Shown here: one piece after another, positions 17,538 to 27,610 of the stretch | Position numbering within the stretch: the first letter of the stretch is position 1 | Layout: the number at the start of each line of letters is the position of its first letter | From: JALZUR01 sp965205365 | GTDB lineage: Bacteria > Bdellovibrionota > Bdellovibrionia > Bdellovibrionales > UBA1609 | DNA: 64,000 bases | Direction: 5' to 3' | Assembly (NCBI GenBank): GCA_965205365.1 | Contig: CBDBGT010000013.1 | Location: 186,001 to 250,000 of the forward strand | Notes under the pieces: generated by a model | Databases searched by the model: none | The model's input: the letters and a program-made list of their open reading frames with translations, nothing else | What the model was told of the DNA's origin: nothing | Made by a program: the position numbers and the translations under genes

Positions 17538-18377
17538 TTAGTCTAATGTACTCACAAGGCGGAACCCAACTATGAAGGAGCGCAAATCGTAGTCATCATA
17601 GCCATAGGAAATACGATTTGCCGACCGCAACCCCCCAGCGGCATTTTCCCAGCTGCCGCCACGAATCGCAATAGTAAACGAACCAACAGGATTCACACCT
17701 CCAGATGGTGACTCAGTATACAAATCCTGTACCAACTCCCATACATTTCCATGGATATCATAGAGGCCATTTTTATTAGGCTTGTTCGCATAGTTTCTTA
17801 AAGGTCCTACTGCTTGAGTTTGCCTTTCTGAGTTCCCATTGAATATCACATACTCACTAAGAAATTTTGGATTATTCCCAAAAAAGTAGGCCGTCTGTCG
17901 CCCTGCCCTCGCTGCTAATTCCCATTCAGCTTCTGTTGGTAATCTATAGTTCATTCCCGTCTTGGCATTAAGAAGAGCAATAAACTTTATAACCTCATTA
18001 TAAGACACGTTTTCCACTGGATGATTAGGGCATAAAGACTCTAGTCCCCATTTTTCACTTTCTACAACTTTGTAAGTATCTGGACAGTCTCTTTTGTTTT
18101 TAAAGCGAGAAGGATTAACACCCGTAACTTTCACGTATAAATCTTGTGTCACCTCAGTTGTCATCATTTCAAAATTATAATCAATGGTGACGTTTCTAAG
18201 CTCTTCATCATCATTTCGTCCACCTTCTCCTTTAGGAGAGCCCATATTAAAAGTATCTCCAAGTATAAGAACTAGCTCAATATTCAAGTCTACAACTTTT
18301 TTTACAGCTTGATTCCCTAGACCGCTGGCAAAACTTAACGGCAATAAAAGCCCTATTAGTAAAATTAACGTTTTCAT
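17538..18377 (-). CDS. Exported formylglycine-generating-enzyme-like protein (FGE-sulfatase domain)
   Basis: A 279-residue protein with a signal peptide (KTLILLIGLLLPLSFASG) and an FGE-sulfatase/C-type-lectin-like fold. Hallmarks are FNMGSPKGEGGRNDDE near residue 44, TTEVTQDLYVKVTG near 73, HPVENVSYNEVI, YRLPTEAEWELAARAG near 145, NKNGLYDIHGNVWELVQD near 200, IRGGSWEN near 240 and the ending VGFRLV. The cysteine pair that binds copper in true FGE near the C-terminus is absent; the only late cysteines lie before residue 120. It is therefore probably a non-oxidising family member. AGGAGG precedes the ATG. Neighbours are all mobile-element relics. Confidence 0.82.
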   Translation of the reverse strand: MKTLILLIGLLLPLSFASGLGNQAVKKVVDLNIELVLILGDTFNMGSPKGEGGRNDDEELRNVTIDYNFEMMTTEVTQDLYVKVTGVNPSRFKNKRDCPDTYKVVESEKWGLESLCPNHPVENVSYNEVIKFIALLNAKTGMNYRLPTEAEWELAARAGRQTAYFFGNNPKFLSEYVIFNGNSERQTQAVGPLRNYANKPNKNGLYDIHGNVWELVQDLYTESPSGGVNPVGSFTIAIRGGSWENAAGGLRSANRISYGYDDYDLRSFIVGFRLVSTLD

Positions 18378-19030
18378 AAGAAAACCTCCTTGATTTAGAT
18401 ATGAATCACTTTATATAATAAAAATCTCATATCTATTATTTGTTACTTTTTTATGCACCCTATGTCCATAAATTATTAAAAATTTTGTTACAATGGGTAT
18501 GTATCAGACTTTTCTCCATATTGCATTACTCCAGAGCCTTTATGAAATTATTTTAAATAGTGTCAAAAAAAAAGAAGACCAAGCCCCTTTTTCCTTAATT
18601 TGTTGCCACTAGGCTAAGTAGTTAAAATCATTGAGAGCGTATTTATAATTCAAATATCCACATTTTTGTAAAATTTTTAATGAAAAATACTCCATATCTT
18701 TATAACCATAGGCCTGCCACTTTAAACCTTTTATCACCCGGTTTATTCTTCATATGGATGATCACCAGGTTAAGTTGCAAAAAATAAATTTAAAAAACAA
18801 AAATTCATTAAATGAGTTTCTTTTGCTACCAACCTCATATCCGCGTGCTGGGTAACCCATTAAGTGGGTACAGATGAGAGCGCCTTAATCTTCATACAAC
18901 TTCATAAAGTTCATGGGTAAATATCCTAGGACCGTTTTATCTCATCAAAGGCTTAAATTTCATTTAATATTTATTTCCTCTCTACCTCTATTTTTTACTC
19001 CTTAGACCTAAATGATCATTCAGTTCATTG
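18378..19030. other. Non-coding stretch with a repeat and a structured, GC-richer segment
   Basis: No supported gene. It contains the second copy of a 37-bp dispersed repeat (18584-18620) and a GC-richer segment at about 18835-18890. On the minus strand that segment forms an ACCCA-CTTAA-TGGGT hairpin enclosed by CTCAT/ATGAG. It lies downstream of an IS110-type transposase relic, where a non-coding RNA end could be expected in some members of that family. Confidence 0.4.
18584..18620. repeat. 37-bp dispersed direct repeat, copy 2
   Basis: Matches 16862-16898 in the same orientation with two mismatches, centred on TTGTTGCCACTAG. Confidence 0.6.
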
Positions 19031-19315
19031 TTATCCATCCTCTGCTAAACTTAGTGACTCCCAAATAAAACCCACCATCTTCCTAGCACAAGCTACTTTT
19101 ATTTTATTTATTGGCTTTCCAGCATAAAGCATCATATTTAACTTCTTATTCAAACCTTTCATACAACGATGACCTAAACTTATAAATTTTAAATCTTTGT
19201 CTTTTCTACGCTCTTTTAAGGTACGACTTATCACCACTGGCTTATTCGCTCTCTGGCCAGACCCAATGAGCGCTGCTGTGAAATTCTTATCATGGACATC
19301 TAGCCCTACGTTCAT
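19031..19315 (-). pseudogene. IS110-family transposase with large internal deletion
   Basis: The N-terminus NVGLDVHDKNFTAALIGSGQ carries the first aspartate of the IS110 DEDD domain. About 20 residues later the frame jumps into the family's C-terminal part (NKKLNMMLYAGKPINKIKVA then CARKMVGFIWE). The several hundred residues usually between, including the catalytic serine region, are missing. Start is set at the ATG at 19315 after GGAGAG. It is not expected to transpose. Confidence 0.65.
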
Positions 19316-19643
19316 TATTCTCTCCATCTAAGTGACCTCGGTTATTTCGTGTTTAGATCATTTTTATAATCTAATTAGGGTTATTAGTCCCATGCTTAGA
19401 AATTCGACGGTCATCCATACCTTCTTGAAAATTATTTAAAACATGTGGAAAATACACAGGCCAAAACTCCTTGCTTGTAAATTTTTAAAACGAAATCGTT
19501 TCAAATTTTATTTGAAAAATTACTTACTAAAAGTAAATGAGGATCTTGGCTTTTTTCACAGCTTTCCACATCTTGGCAACTTTTTTAGGATAGAACCCAC
19601 AAAATAATTTACGGGCTCTTAAAAAAAGAAAGTATCACTAAAA
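19316..19643. other. Gene-free stretch between IS110 relic and FG-GAP lipoprotein gene
   Basis: About 330 AT-rich bases. I see no reading frame, RNA gene or convincing terminator. Confidence 0.4.
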
Positions 19644-21728
19644 TTAATACAAATAAACCGCACCTGAATCCTCGGCTGAATTGTTGATCTGACTATCTAA
19701 ACCCTGACTAACATCTGTTACATCACTGTCCTCATCATTTGCCCCCACAGCTAAGGTGTTTCCATCAGCACTTAAGCTCACACTATTGCCAAAAAAATCA
19801 TCCTCACCAGTATTACTAGCCTTAATATAAGCTTTCTGGGTCCAACCTATCCCTGTACGAGTAAACACATACACAGCACCTGAATTAGAGGCTGAATTAT
19901 CATCGCCATCTGCGTTAACACCTTCTCCATTACTGTCCTCATTATATGCCCCCACAGCTAAGGTGTTTCCGTCAGCGCTTAAGCTCACACTATTGCCAAA
20001 ATCATCCCCTCCACCTGTGTTACTAGCCTTAATGTATGCTTCCTGAGCCCAACCCGCCTCTGTTCGAGTAAACACATACACAGCACCTGAATTAGAGGCT
20101 GAATTATTATCTTCATCCTGATTAACACCTTCTGCGTTGCTGTCCTCAAAAATTGCCCCCACAGCTAAGGTGTTGCCATCAGCACTTAAGCTCACACTAC
20201 TGCCAAATTCATCCCCCGAAGAAATACTAGCAGTGTTACTGGCCTTAATATATGCTTCCTGAGCCCAACTTGTCCCTGTAAGACTAAACACATACACAGC
20301 ACCTGAATTAAAGATTGAATTATCACTTTCATCTTTATTAACACCTTCTGCGTTACTGTCCTCAAGAAATGCCCCCACAGCCAAGGTGTTTCCATCAGCA
20401 CTTAAGCTCACACTATTGCCAAAAAAATCATCCTCACCAGTATTACTAGCCTTAATATAAGCTTTCTGGGTCCAACCTATCCCTGTACGGGTAAACACAT
20501 ACACAGCACCTGAATTAGAGGCTGAATTATTACCTTCATCCTGATTAACACCTTCTGCGTTACTATCCTCATTATATGCCCCCACAGCTAAGGTGTTTCC
20601 GTCAGCACTTAAGCTCACACTATAGCCAAATTTATCCCCTCCACCTGTGTTACTGGCCTTAATGTATGTTTCCTGAGCCCAATCTGTCCCTGTACGGGTA
20701 AACACATACACAGCACCTGAACCAGAGGCTGAATTATTATCTTCATTTTCATTAACACCTATTGCGTTACTGTCCTCACCCACTGCCCCCACAGCCAAGG
20801 TGTTTCCGTCAGCACTTAAGCTCACACTATTGCCAAATTCATCCCCTCCACCTGTGTTACTAGCCTTAATATATGCTTCCTGAGCCCAACCCGCCTCTGT
20901 TCGAGTAAAGACATAGACAGCACCTGAACCAGAGGCTGAATTATTATCTTCATTTTCATTAACACCTATTGCGTTACTGTCCTCACCACCTGCCCCCACA
21001 GCCAAGGTGTTTCCGTCAGCACTTAAGCTCACACTATTGCCAAAATTATCCTCTCCACCTGTGTTACTGGCTTTAAAATAACCACTACTATCCACCAAGT
21101 CGCTAACATCAATACTTATTAATTCACTCTCAACACAAGTATTAGAATCTATACAACCACGAATCTTATAGCTGGCGTTAACACGTTTATAAAGTGCCAC
21201 TGATAAATCAAAGCTTGTTCTATCTTTTAAAATATTTTCACCAATTTGTGTGAAGTTACCACTTCCATCTGAATCTTCTAATAGTTCATAGAACTCAATT
21301 GGTATGTTAGACCATGAAAATTCAAAAGTTTTAATACCACTAAAAACAACTCTTAGTAACGGCTGTGCAGCAATGGTGAGGGTGTAGTCATCACTAATTG
21401 CTTTATAAGTTTCATCCCCTCCTTTGGTTGCTGTAATAGTAGTTTTTCCTACACTAAGAAGAGTCACTTCCCCTGTATTTATGTCAACTGTAGCAACAGC
21501 TTGGTTTTCTGACTCATAAGTAATACTTCCCGTACCTGAACCACCTGTGGCTGTTTGAATAAAATTCCCAAAAGTAGGAATTACAAGGCGATTATCACCA
21601 ACATTAAAAACGCTTTGCATTTTTTTATTGTCACCATTTAAGTCCTGATTCATATCAGATGATGAACTACAAGTAATTAAACTTAGTGCGGCAATTAGCA
21701 CCAATAATGATTGAATAATTTTATTCAC
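19644..21728 (-). CDS. Lipoprotein with Ig-like domain and seven FG-GAP-like repeats
   Basis: A 694-residue surface-type lipoprotein. The signal peptide ends in a lipobox (LSLITC), followed by a serine/acid linker, an Ig-like (Big2-type) domain with AVATVDINTGEVTLLSVGKT near residues 75-95, and a short fibronectin-like segment. Residues from about 218 hold seven tandem repeats of about 68 residues, each with FGNSVSLSADGNTLAVGA and SGAVYVFTRT. The pattern is that of FG-GAP repeats, and seven is the number needed for a closed integrin-like beta-propeller, a fold used in adhesion. The DNA of several repeats is nearly identical, so copy number could change by recombination. It stands alone between relics and a long intergenic stretch. 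Confidence 0.8.
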   Translation of the reverse strand: MNKIIQSLLVLIAALSLITCSSSSDMNQDLNGDNKKMQSVFNVGDNRLVIPTFGNFIQTATGGSGTGSITYESENQAVATVDINTGEVTLLSVGKTTITATKGGDETYKAISDDYTLTIAAQPLLRVVFSGIKTFEFSWSNIPIEFYELLEDSDGSGNFTQIGENILKDRTSFDLSVALYKRVNASYKIRGCIDSNTCVESELISIDVSDLVDSSGYFKASNTGGEDNFGNSVSLSADGNTLAVGAGGEDSNAIGVNENEDNNSASGSGAVYVFTRTEAGWAQEAYIKASNTGGGDEFGNSVSLSADGNTLAVGAVGEDSNAIGVNENEDNNSASGSGAVYVFTRTGTDWAQETYIKASNTGGGDKFGYSVSLSADGNTLAVGAYNEDSNAEGVNQDEGNNSASNSGAVYVFTRTGIGWTQKAYIKASNTGEDDFFGNSVSLSADGNTLAVGAFLEDSNAEGVNKDESDNSIFNSGAVYVFSLTGTSWAQEAYIKASNTASISSGDEFGSSVSLSADGNTLAVGAIFEDSNAEGVNQDEDNNSASNSGAVYVFTRTEAGWAQEAYIKASNTGGGDDFGNSVSLSADGNTLAVGAYNEDSNGEGVNADGDDNSASNSGAVYVFTRTGIGWTQKAYIKASNTGEDDFFGNSVSLSADGNTLAVGANDEDSDVTDVSQGLDSQINNSAEDSGAVYLY

Positions 21729-22322
21729 AAGAACTCTCCTTAAATTTGTGTTTATGGTATTTAAGTTATAAACTTTATTTTTAAATTAAGGCAGTGGCTA
21801 TGAGATATAAAAAAACAATGACTAAATGCCAGAGTTTAAATTTTTTTTCAAGACTAAAATCTTGTGCCCATCCTGACACCGTATTGACCCATAAGTAAAT
21901 GAGCCATAGATTTAAGTGTTTATGGCCAAGCACCTTAAAGACAAAAGCATAACTCCTCTTTAAAGCACCTTATTAATCTTATTCTGAGACAGGACCTTTT
22001 TAAGCCCATTAACTCCCCTTTAACCTTTTTAAAAACCCTCTAGACATCGGGCCAGTCAAATATTTCTCAACTACAAAACCCCCTAATCACTGTCTAATCT
22101 AGTGTTAAAGGAAAGTGACTCCTGTAACTCTTTCTTTATTCACGCTTCTTTTACAAATTCTAAATAGCCCTTACTCTAAAAAAGGCCAGGGCTAAGCAGT
22201 GACAGATCATTTGGCAATGGTTTTTCCTATAAAAAACCGATAAAGATTTATAAATTATAGGCTATTTTATAATTTGCCTTACATCTATAGTATGACTATG
22301 GATAAAAAAAATAGGTGACCGT
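21729..22322. other. Gene-free stretch, divergent promoter region
   Basis: About 590 bases between two divergent genes. I find no reading frame and no RNA gene. Promoters for both neighbours must lie here, but no box pair stands out. Confidence 0.4.
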
Positions 22323-24743
22323 ATGGCTCAAAACAAAGACCTTAAAAAAAAGAACTCAAGCCCTGGGTATCGTAAAAGACTTATTGCTAGTGATGAAATT
22401 AAAGCGTTTTCTTCTTGGGTTCGAGACTGGAAATCTAAAAACTATTTCTTTAATGTTATTTTAGGGCCAAAACATGAAAGGCTTAGAGTTGGAAGAACTC
22501 TATTTTGCCTTTTGTTCTCATTTATATTTTCCTTTCTATTGACTTTTGAATTAAACCTTAACTCCACAGTAAAGCTTGGCGAGGTTGCCAGCAGAAGCAT
22601 TCGAGCCCCATTTGATTTTCAAGTAACCGATACAAGCGCTACAAAAATCAGCCAAGACAAAGCGGTGTCACAAGTTCCCTTAGTATTGGATTATTTTCCC
22701 AATACCTATGAAAAAATTCTTGAAGATATTCGTGGAGTCTTCTTAGTTTATAGAATAAAATTAAAAAAACATAAAGATAGTGAAAAAAGTTTTGTTAAAC
22801 TTTATCAAAAAGATTTTGAAAAAAGTTTAGAAGTTTCATTATCAAAGCGAATTTTTAAATGGCTTTTAAGAAAAAATTTCAGTGAGGATATTCAAAACAC
22901 TATCGTAAAAGCTTTAGAGAGCTGGTCTACATCTTATATGATAGACAAGTCTATGTTAAATGAGGGCCTTGGCAATGAGTACGCTTTAGTACGAACCATA
23001 GGACATTCAGGTGATGCAGTTGGCCAAGAGCAAAGACTAAACTTAGAAAATATAAAGACTATTGTCAGCTATGCGGGGTTAGATGACGAGTTAACGAATA
23101 ATAAAAAATTTAGTAAATATGATAAAAACAAGCTTGCAAATCTTTTAAAACAATTGAGGGTTCCAAATTTAAGCATCAATAGAAAACTGTTCTCACAAAG
23201 AAAAACTGAGGCCAAGGAAAAAGTTCTCCCTGTTGTAATTTCTGTAAAGCAAAATCAGATCATCTTAAAAGAAGGATCTTTGATTCAAGATCAAGATATT
23301 TTACTAATGAGTGAAGTTTTAAGGCTTAAAAAAAGCTTAAAGAAGAGAAGTAAGATTTTAATCTTAACCCTCCTTTTATCTTTAATACTTGTAGTAGGAA
23401 TTTCTCTTTTAAGAAAAAGATTTGACTTTAATATCCTTGAAGCTAAGCAAGATTTTTTAGTTTTATTCTCCATTGGAACCATAGGCTTAACCATTATAAA
23501 ATTATCCATTTTCTTATTTGAGGGCGCCTTATTCCAAAAATTTGGAAACTCAATGCCTTCAGAAGTGATTATTCTTCTATCTCCATTTGCTATGCTTGCT
23601 ATGCTTGCAGCTCTTCTTCTAAAATCTCGCCAACTCTTATGGCTTTTCATAGTTTATTATTCAGTAGGTTTAAGCTTTTTAGTATCAGATAAGTTTTCAT
23701 TTCTACTTATTTGCTTAATAGCCAGTATGGCTGCCATTAGAGCTTTTTCAGTTTGTAAATCAAGAAAAGATTTTTATTTAGCCGGTTTTTTATCAGGTGT
23801 AGTTGTGGGAGTCTTTGCAGTCTTAGTTTATGGCTTAAAAATTGAAAGCTTTTCTAATCTAAGCCCCATAGCTTTAGGTTTAATTTTTACAGCTTCTGTT
23901 TTCGGGGGGCTATTAAGCTCAATCTTTGCAGTGACTCTGGTTCCTCTTTTTGAGTCTGTTTTTGATATTATGACAGATTTAAAACTCTTAGAACTCTCAT
24001 CCTTATCACACCCACTTTTAAAAGAATTAATGGTTCGAGCTCCAGGCACTTATCACCACTGTATGATTGTGGGCAGTATGGTAGAAGCAGCATGTAATGA
24101 AATTAGAGTAAACGGTCTACAAGCAAAAGTAATGGCTTATTTCCATGATGTTGGAAAAATGGAGCATGCCTCATACTTTATTGAAAATCAGAGAAAAAAT
24201 ATAAATCCACATGATAATATTTCACCTTATTTGAGTAAAACAATTATTATTGCTCATGTTAAAGATGGTGTTGAAATAGTCTCAAAACATAAACTTGGAA
24301 AAGCCATAATAGCAGGAGTTAAAGAACATCATGGGACAACGTTAATTTCGTATTTCTATAACAGAGCATTAAAACGTGCTGAAGAAGGACAGATTGTTAA
24401 AGAAAATGAATTTAGATACCCAGGCCCTAAACCTCAGTCAAAAGAATCTGCTATACTAATGATGGCTGACAGTATCGAAGCCGCAGCAAGGACTATTGAT
24501 GAGCCCTCACCACTTAGAATTCAGAATTTAATCGACAATATGGTAGATTCAAAATTTCAAGACGGACAGTTAAATCAGTGTAATATCACTTTTGCAGAAC
24601 TTACAAAAATAAAAGCTATCTTTTATAGAGTTCTTGTTGGTGTTTATCATCACAGGGTGGATTATGCAAAAGACAAAAGTGTTAAACCAAGTAAGGCTAA
24701 AGAACCTCAAACCCTAAAATTGGAAAAAACTAGCAAACAATGA
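22323..24743 (+). CDS. 7TM-HD domain protein, PgpH-type
   Basis: An 806-residue membrane protein with one N-terminal membrane helix (near residue 55), a periplasmic 7TMR-HDED domain, a block of about seven membrane helices (residues 340-550) and a cytoplasmic HD phosphohydrolase domain. The HD pair is in AYFHDVGKMEHASYF near residue 607, preceded by a conserved histidine in APGTYHHCMIVG and followed by KEHHGTT. Homologues such as PgpH hydrolyse cyclic-di-AMP in Gram-positive bacteria; the substrate here is unknown. It overlaps ybeY by four bases, the usual position next to ybeY/phoH, so it may share a role in ribosome maturation or stress control. Confidence 0.88.
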   Translation: MAQNKDLKKKNSSPGYRKRLIASDEIKAFSSWVRDWKSKNYFFNVILGPKHERLRVGRTLFCLLFSFIFSFLLTFELNLNSTVKLGEVASRSIRAPFDFQVTDTSATKISQDKAVSQVPLVLDYFPNTYEKILEDIRGVFLVYRIKLKKHKDSEKSFVKLYQKDFEKSLEVSLSKRIFKWLLRKNFSEDIQNTIVKALESWSTSYMIDKSMLNEGLGNEYALVRTIGHSGDAVGQEQRLNLENIKTIVSYAGLDDELTNNKKFSKYDKNKLANLLKQLRVPNLSINRKLFSQRKTEAKEKVLPVVISVKQNQIILKEGSLIQDQDILLMSEVLRLKKSLKKRSKILILTLLLSLILVVGISLLRKRFDFNILEAKQDFLVLFSIGTIGLTIIKLSIFLFEGALFQKFGNSMPSEVIILLSPFAMLAMLAALLLKSRQLLWLFIVYYSVGLSFLVSDKFSFLLICLIASMAAIRAFSVCKSRKDFYLAGFLSGVVVGVFAVLVYGLKIESFSNLSPIALGLIFTASVFGGLLSSIFAVTLVPLFESVFDIMTDLKLLELSSLSHPLLKELMVRAPGTYHHCMIVGSMVEAACNEIRVNGLQAKVMAYFHDVGKMEHASYFIENQRKNINPHDNISPYLSKTIIIAHVKDGVEIVSKHKLGKAIIAGVKEHHGTTLISYFYNRALKRAEEGQIVKENEFRYPGPKPQSKESAILMMADSIEAAARTIDEPSPLRIQNLIDNMVDSKFQDGQLNQCNITFAELTKIKAIFYRVLVGVYHHRVDYAKDKSVKPSKAKEPQTLKLEKTSKQ

Positions 24744-25228
24744 TCAAAACAGAATTCCTAGTACTTACAAAAAATGAGCGTATTTATAAAAATTTTTTAA
24801 ATAAATGGTTCATAGAAGTTGAAAAAATATTACTAAAAGAAAAAAAACTTGCAAATAAAAAAAATCTTCAGGCTACAGAGATTTCTTTAGTTTTTGTTAC
24901 AAAAAAGAAAATTCAAAAGCTTAATAAAAAGTTTAGGTTAAAAAATAAGGCAACAGATGTATTGTCCTTTAATGGGGACGGTTTAGTCTCTTTAGGAGAG
25001 CTGATCTTTTCTATGGAGGTGATTAAAGATAAAGCTAAAAATGCTAGACTTCCCATTAAATACTACCTGGCGATGCTAATGACTCATGGGATATTGCATC
25101 TTTTAGGTTATGACCACCAATTAAGCCACCTTGAGGAGCTTAAAATGTTTAAGCTGCAAAATAAAATTGCAAGAAAAGTTGCAGCAAAACTTGCCCCTAA
25201 ACATAAAACGTTCTTTGATATTCTTTAA
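24740..25228 (+). CDS. ybeY: Endoribonuclease YbeY (rRNA maturation)
   Basis: A zinc-dependent single-strand endoribonuclease for 16S rRNA 3' maturation and ribosome quality control. The metal-binding motif HGILHLLGYDH, with three histidines, is at about residues 115-125. KATDVLSFNG and LGELIFS upstream are also conserved. The 162-residue length is normal. The ATG overlaps the stop of the upstream gene (ATGA). Confidence 0.95.
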   Translation: MIKTEFLVLTKNERIYKNFLNKWFIEVEKILLKEKKLANKKNLQATEISLVFVTKKKIQKLNKKFRLKNKATDVLSFNGDGLVSLGELIFSMEVIKDKAKNARLPIKYYLAMLMTHGILHLLGYDHQLSHLEELKMFKLQNKIARKVAAKLAPKHKTFFDIL

Positions 25229-25255
25229 AATAAAATTCATAAGGAGCCTTTGTTC

Positions 25256-26375
25256 ATGGCAATTCAAGTAGAAGCTTTAGATTTAGAGCGAAATTTAAAA
25301 AAAATACTCTCTAAAATAAACGAACTACGGGGGTTTCTTTGAAATACCTGAAAAAGAAAAGAAAATCAAAACCCTAGAAGAAAAATCACAAAATCCTAAA
25401 ATTTGGAACAACCCTGAAGAAATAAAAAAACTTAATAAAGAAAAAGCATCACTAAGTATTATTGTCACAGAGTTTTTAAATCTTAAAAACAAGGCTAGCG
25501 ATGCTATGGTCTTACTAGAGATGGCAGTTGATGATGAAAATGATAGTGATTTTTTAGAGGCGAAATCTGAAATATTTAAAGCACAATCTATGCTAAAAAT
25601 TTTAGAAACAAAAAGGCTTTTAGGTAAAGAAACCGACCCAAACTCATCTTACTTAACAATCAATGCCGGGGCTGGTGGCACAGAGGCCTGTGATTGGGCA
25701 AATATGCTTTTTAGAATGTATTCAAAATATTCAAACCAAATGGAGTTTGAACTAGAGATTTTAGACATTACAGAAGGTGAGAATACTGGCTTAAAATCAA
25801 TTACTTGTTTGGTTAAGGGCTCTTATGCTTATGGATTTTTAAAAAATGAAATTGGTGTCCATAGGCTTGTAAGAATCAGTCCGTTTGATTCAAACGCTAA
25901 AAGGCATACAAGTTTTGCCTCAGTCTTTGCATGGCCTGAAGTTGATGATAATATTGATATTGAAATTAAAACAGAAGACTTAAAGGTAGACACTTATAGA
26001 GCCAGTGGAGCTGGTGGGCAGCATGTTAACAAAACTGATTCTGCCGTTAGAATAACTCACAAACCCTCAGGTGTTGTTGTTCAATGTCAAAAAGAACGCT
26101 CTCAACATGGAAACAAAGACAGAGCAATGAAGATGTTAAAAGCAGCTTTATATGAGCTTGAACTAAAAAGACAGGCAGCTGAAAAAAACAAGGCCGCCTC
26201 TAGTAAAAAAATCAATGAATGGGGAAGCCAGATAAGATCATATGTTCTACATCCATATAGGCTCATTAAAGATCATAGATCAAATCACGAGTCACCTGCT
26301 ACAGACAAGGTTTTAGGTGGAGAAATTCAAGGCTTTATAGATGCTCAACTTAAACGATCAGCAGAGGGTTTATGA
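25256..26375 (+). CDS. prfB: Peptide chain release factor 2, with programmed +1 frameshift
   Basis: RF2 releases peptides at UGA and UAA stops. Translation starts at ATG 25256, 9 bases after AAGGAG, and reads 28 codons to CTT followed by an in-frame TGA at 25340. Skipping one base there (CTT-T-GAA) continues to 26375 for a total of 372 residues. The CGGGGG just before is the expected internal Shine-Dalgarno-like stimulator. The SPF anticodon-recognition motif is in VRISPFDSN and the catalytic GGQ in SGAGGQHVNKTDSAVR near residue 250, both diagnostic for RF2. The stop overlaps the next gene's ATG. Confidence 0.96.
25331..25343 (+). promoter_or_regulatory. prfB autoregulatory +1 frameshift site
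   Basis: GGGGTTTCTTTGA: a G-rich internal Shine-Dalgarno-like sequence, then CTT TGA. When RF2 is scarce, slow termination at TGA lets the ribosome slip forward one base, so RF2 controls its own synthesis. Mechanism from established knowledge of prfB; the site is read directly. Confidence 0.93.
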
Positions 26376-27610
26376 ATAACCTGTGGTTTATTAACATTGT
26401 TATACGGCTTAGTGGCCTAATAAGGCCTTTAACACTCTCTAGCTTTTTATCTGTTTTAAGTCTTACAGTTGGAGTTGCAACGTTATTAGTTTCTATGGCT
26501 TTAGTAGATAGTTATGAAAAATCCTTTAAAAAAAGTATCCAGTCAGTATTTTCACATGCTATAATTACTCCAAAACATGACTCTAAACTAACAATTTCTG
26601 ACATCAAAAATGATATTTTAAAAGTATATAAGAAAAATGTGTTTATTTCAGAGTCTCATAAAAAAGAAGGGCTACTGGCATATAACGGTAAAGTCTCAGG
26701 GGTAGTCTTAGAAGGAGTAAACTTAAAGACCATTAAGAATGTTGTAGATTTCAAATCAAAAGTAATTCAAGGAGAATTCAACCTTGACGCTAAAAGTGTC
26801 AGTAAAGTTCCACAAGTCTTAATTGGAAAAGAAATATCTAAAAAATTTAATTTACTTGTAGGTAAAGTTTTTTCAGTAGTCATTCCACAGGCAAATTATA
26901 ACAGAAACGATACATTTTCTAGAAAAATATTCACTTATAAAGTAAGCGGAATTATTGACCTAGGAAATCACTCTTATAACAAACGATATATTTTAATGGA
27001 TAAGAGTCATGTTAACAAAGCTAGTGACAGAGAGAATGATTATTTTTCTGAAATTAGAATAAAACTTAAAGATGACACTGATGCTGAAATTTTTAAACTC
27101 AAAATTACAAATGCCTTTCCTGAAAAATACTGGGTAAAATCTTGGAAAGATCAAAGTCGAGGCCTTTTAGAAGCTATTAAAATTGAAAGATGGATTATCT
27201 TTTCTCTCATGCTTATTATGATAGTTGTTGCAGCTTTTAATGTAAGTACAAACTTATATTTAAATTTAGCAAAGAAACTAAAAGATTTTTCAGTTTTACA
27301 AACAATAGGAATGTCTAAAAGTAAAATCTCAAAATTTATGATTTTAAATGGATTTTTATTAGCATGTATGGGCCTCTTGTTTGGACTGATTGTATCCTTT
27401 ATTGTTATAAACTTTTGCAATTATCTTTTAAGTAGTGGAGTCTTTATTCCTCCCAAAGTGTATAAACTAACATCCATTAAAATTGAACTTTCCTGGTCTA
27501 GGCTTTTAATTGTCAGTGGCTCCACCTTTATTCTTTGCTTCTTAGCTTCCATGGCTCCTGCACTTAGTGTGCTTAAACTTTCCATTGTAAAAGGGTTACG
27601 ATATGAATGA
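26372..27610 (+). CDS. Lipoprotein-releasing ABC transporter permease (LolC/E family)
   Basis: A 412-residue permease that, with LolD, extracts lipoproteins from the inner membrane. It has one N-terminal membrane helix (LSSFLSVLSLTVGVATLLVSM), a large periplasmic MacB-PCD-type domain, and three C-terminal helices around residues 265-400 with FSVLQTIGMSKSKISKFMILNG, a conserved family segment. Only one permease gene precedes lolD, so it may act as a homodimer (LolF-like) unless another lies elsewhere. It overlaps prfB by four bases and lolD by eight. Confidence 0.87.
   Translation: MNNLWFINIVIRLSGLIRPLTLSSFLSVLSLTVGVATLLVSMALVDSYEKSFKKSIQSVFSHAIITPKHDSKLTISDIKNDILKVYKKNVFISESHKKEGLLAYNGKVSGVVLEGVNLKTIKNVVDFKSKVIQGEFNLDAKSVSKVPQVLIGKEISKKFNLLVGKVFSVVIPQANYNRNDTFSRKIFTYKVSGIIDLGNHSYNKRYILMDKSHVNKASDRENDYFSEIRIKLKDDTDAEIFKLKITNAFPEKYWVKSWKDQSRGLLEAIKIERWIIFSLMLIMIVVAAFNVSTNLYLNLAKKLKDFSVLQTIGMSKSKISKFMILNGFLLACMGLLFGLIVSFIVINFCNYLLSSGVFIPPKVYKLTSIKIELSWSRLLIVSGSTFILCFLASMAPALSVLKLSIVKGLRYE

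Noticed and set aside
19700..21100. Regular repeated DNA, at first like a CRISPR array or satellite.
   Set aside because: The unit is about 204 bp, stays in frame and encodes FG-GAP repeats; there are no short palindromic repeats with unique spacers.
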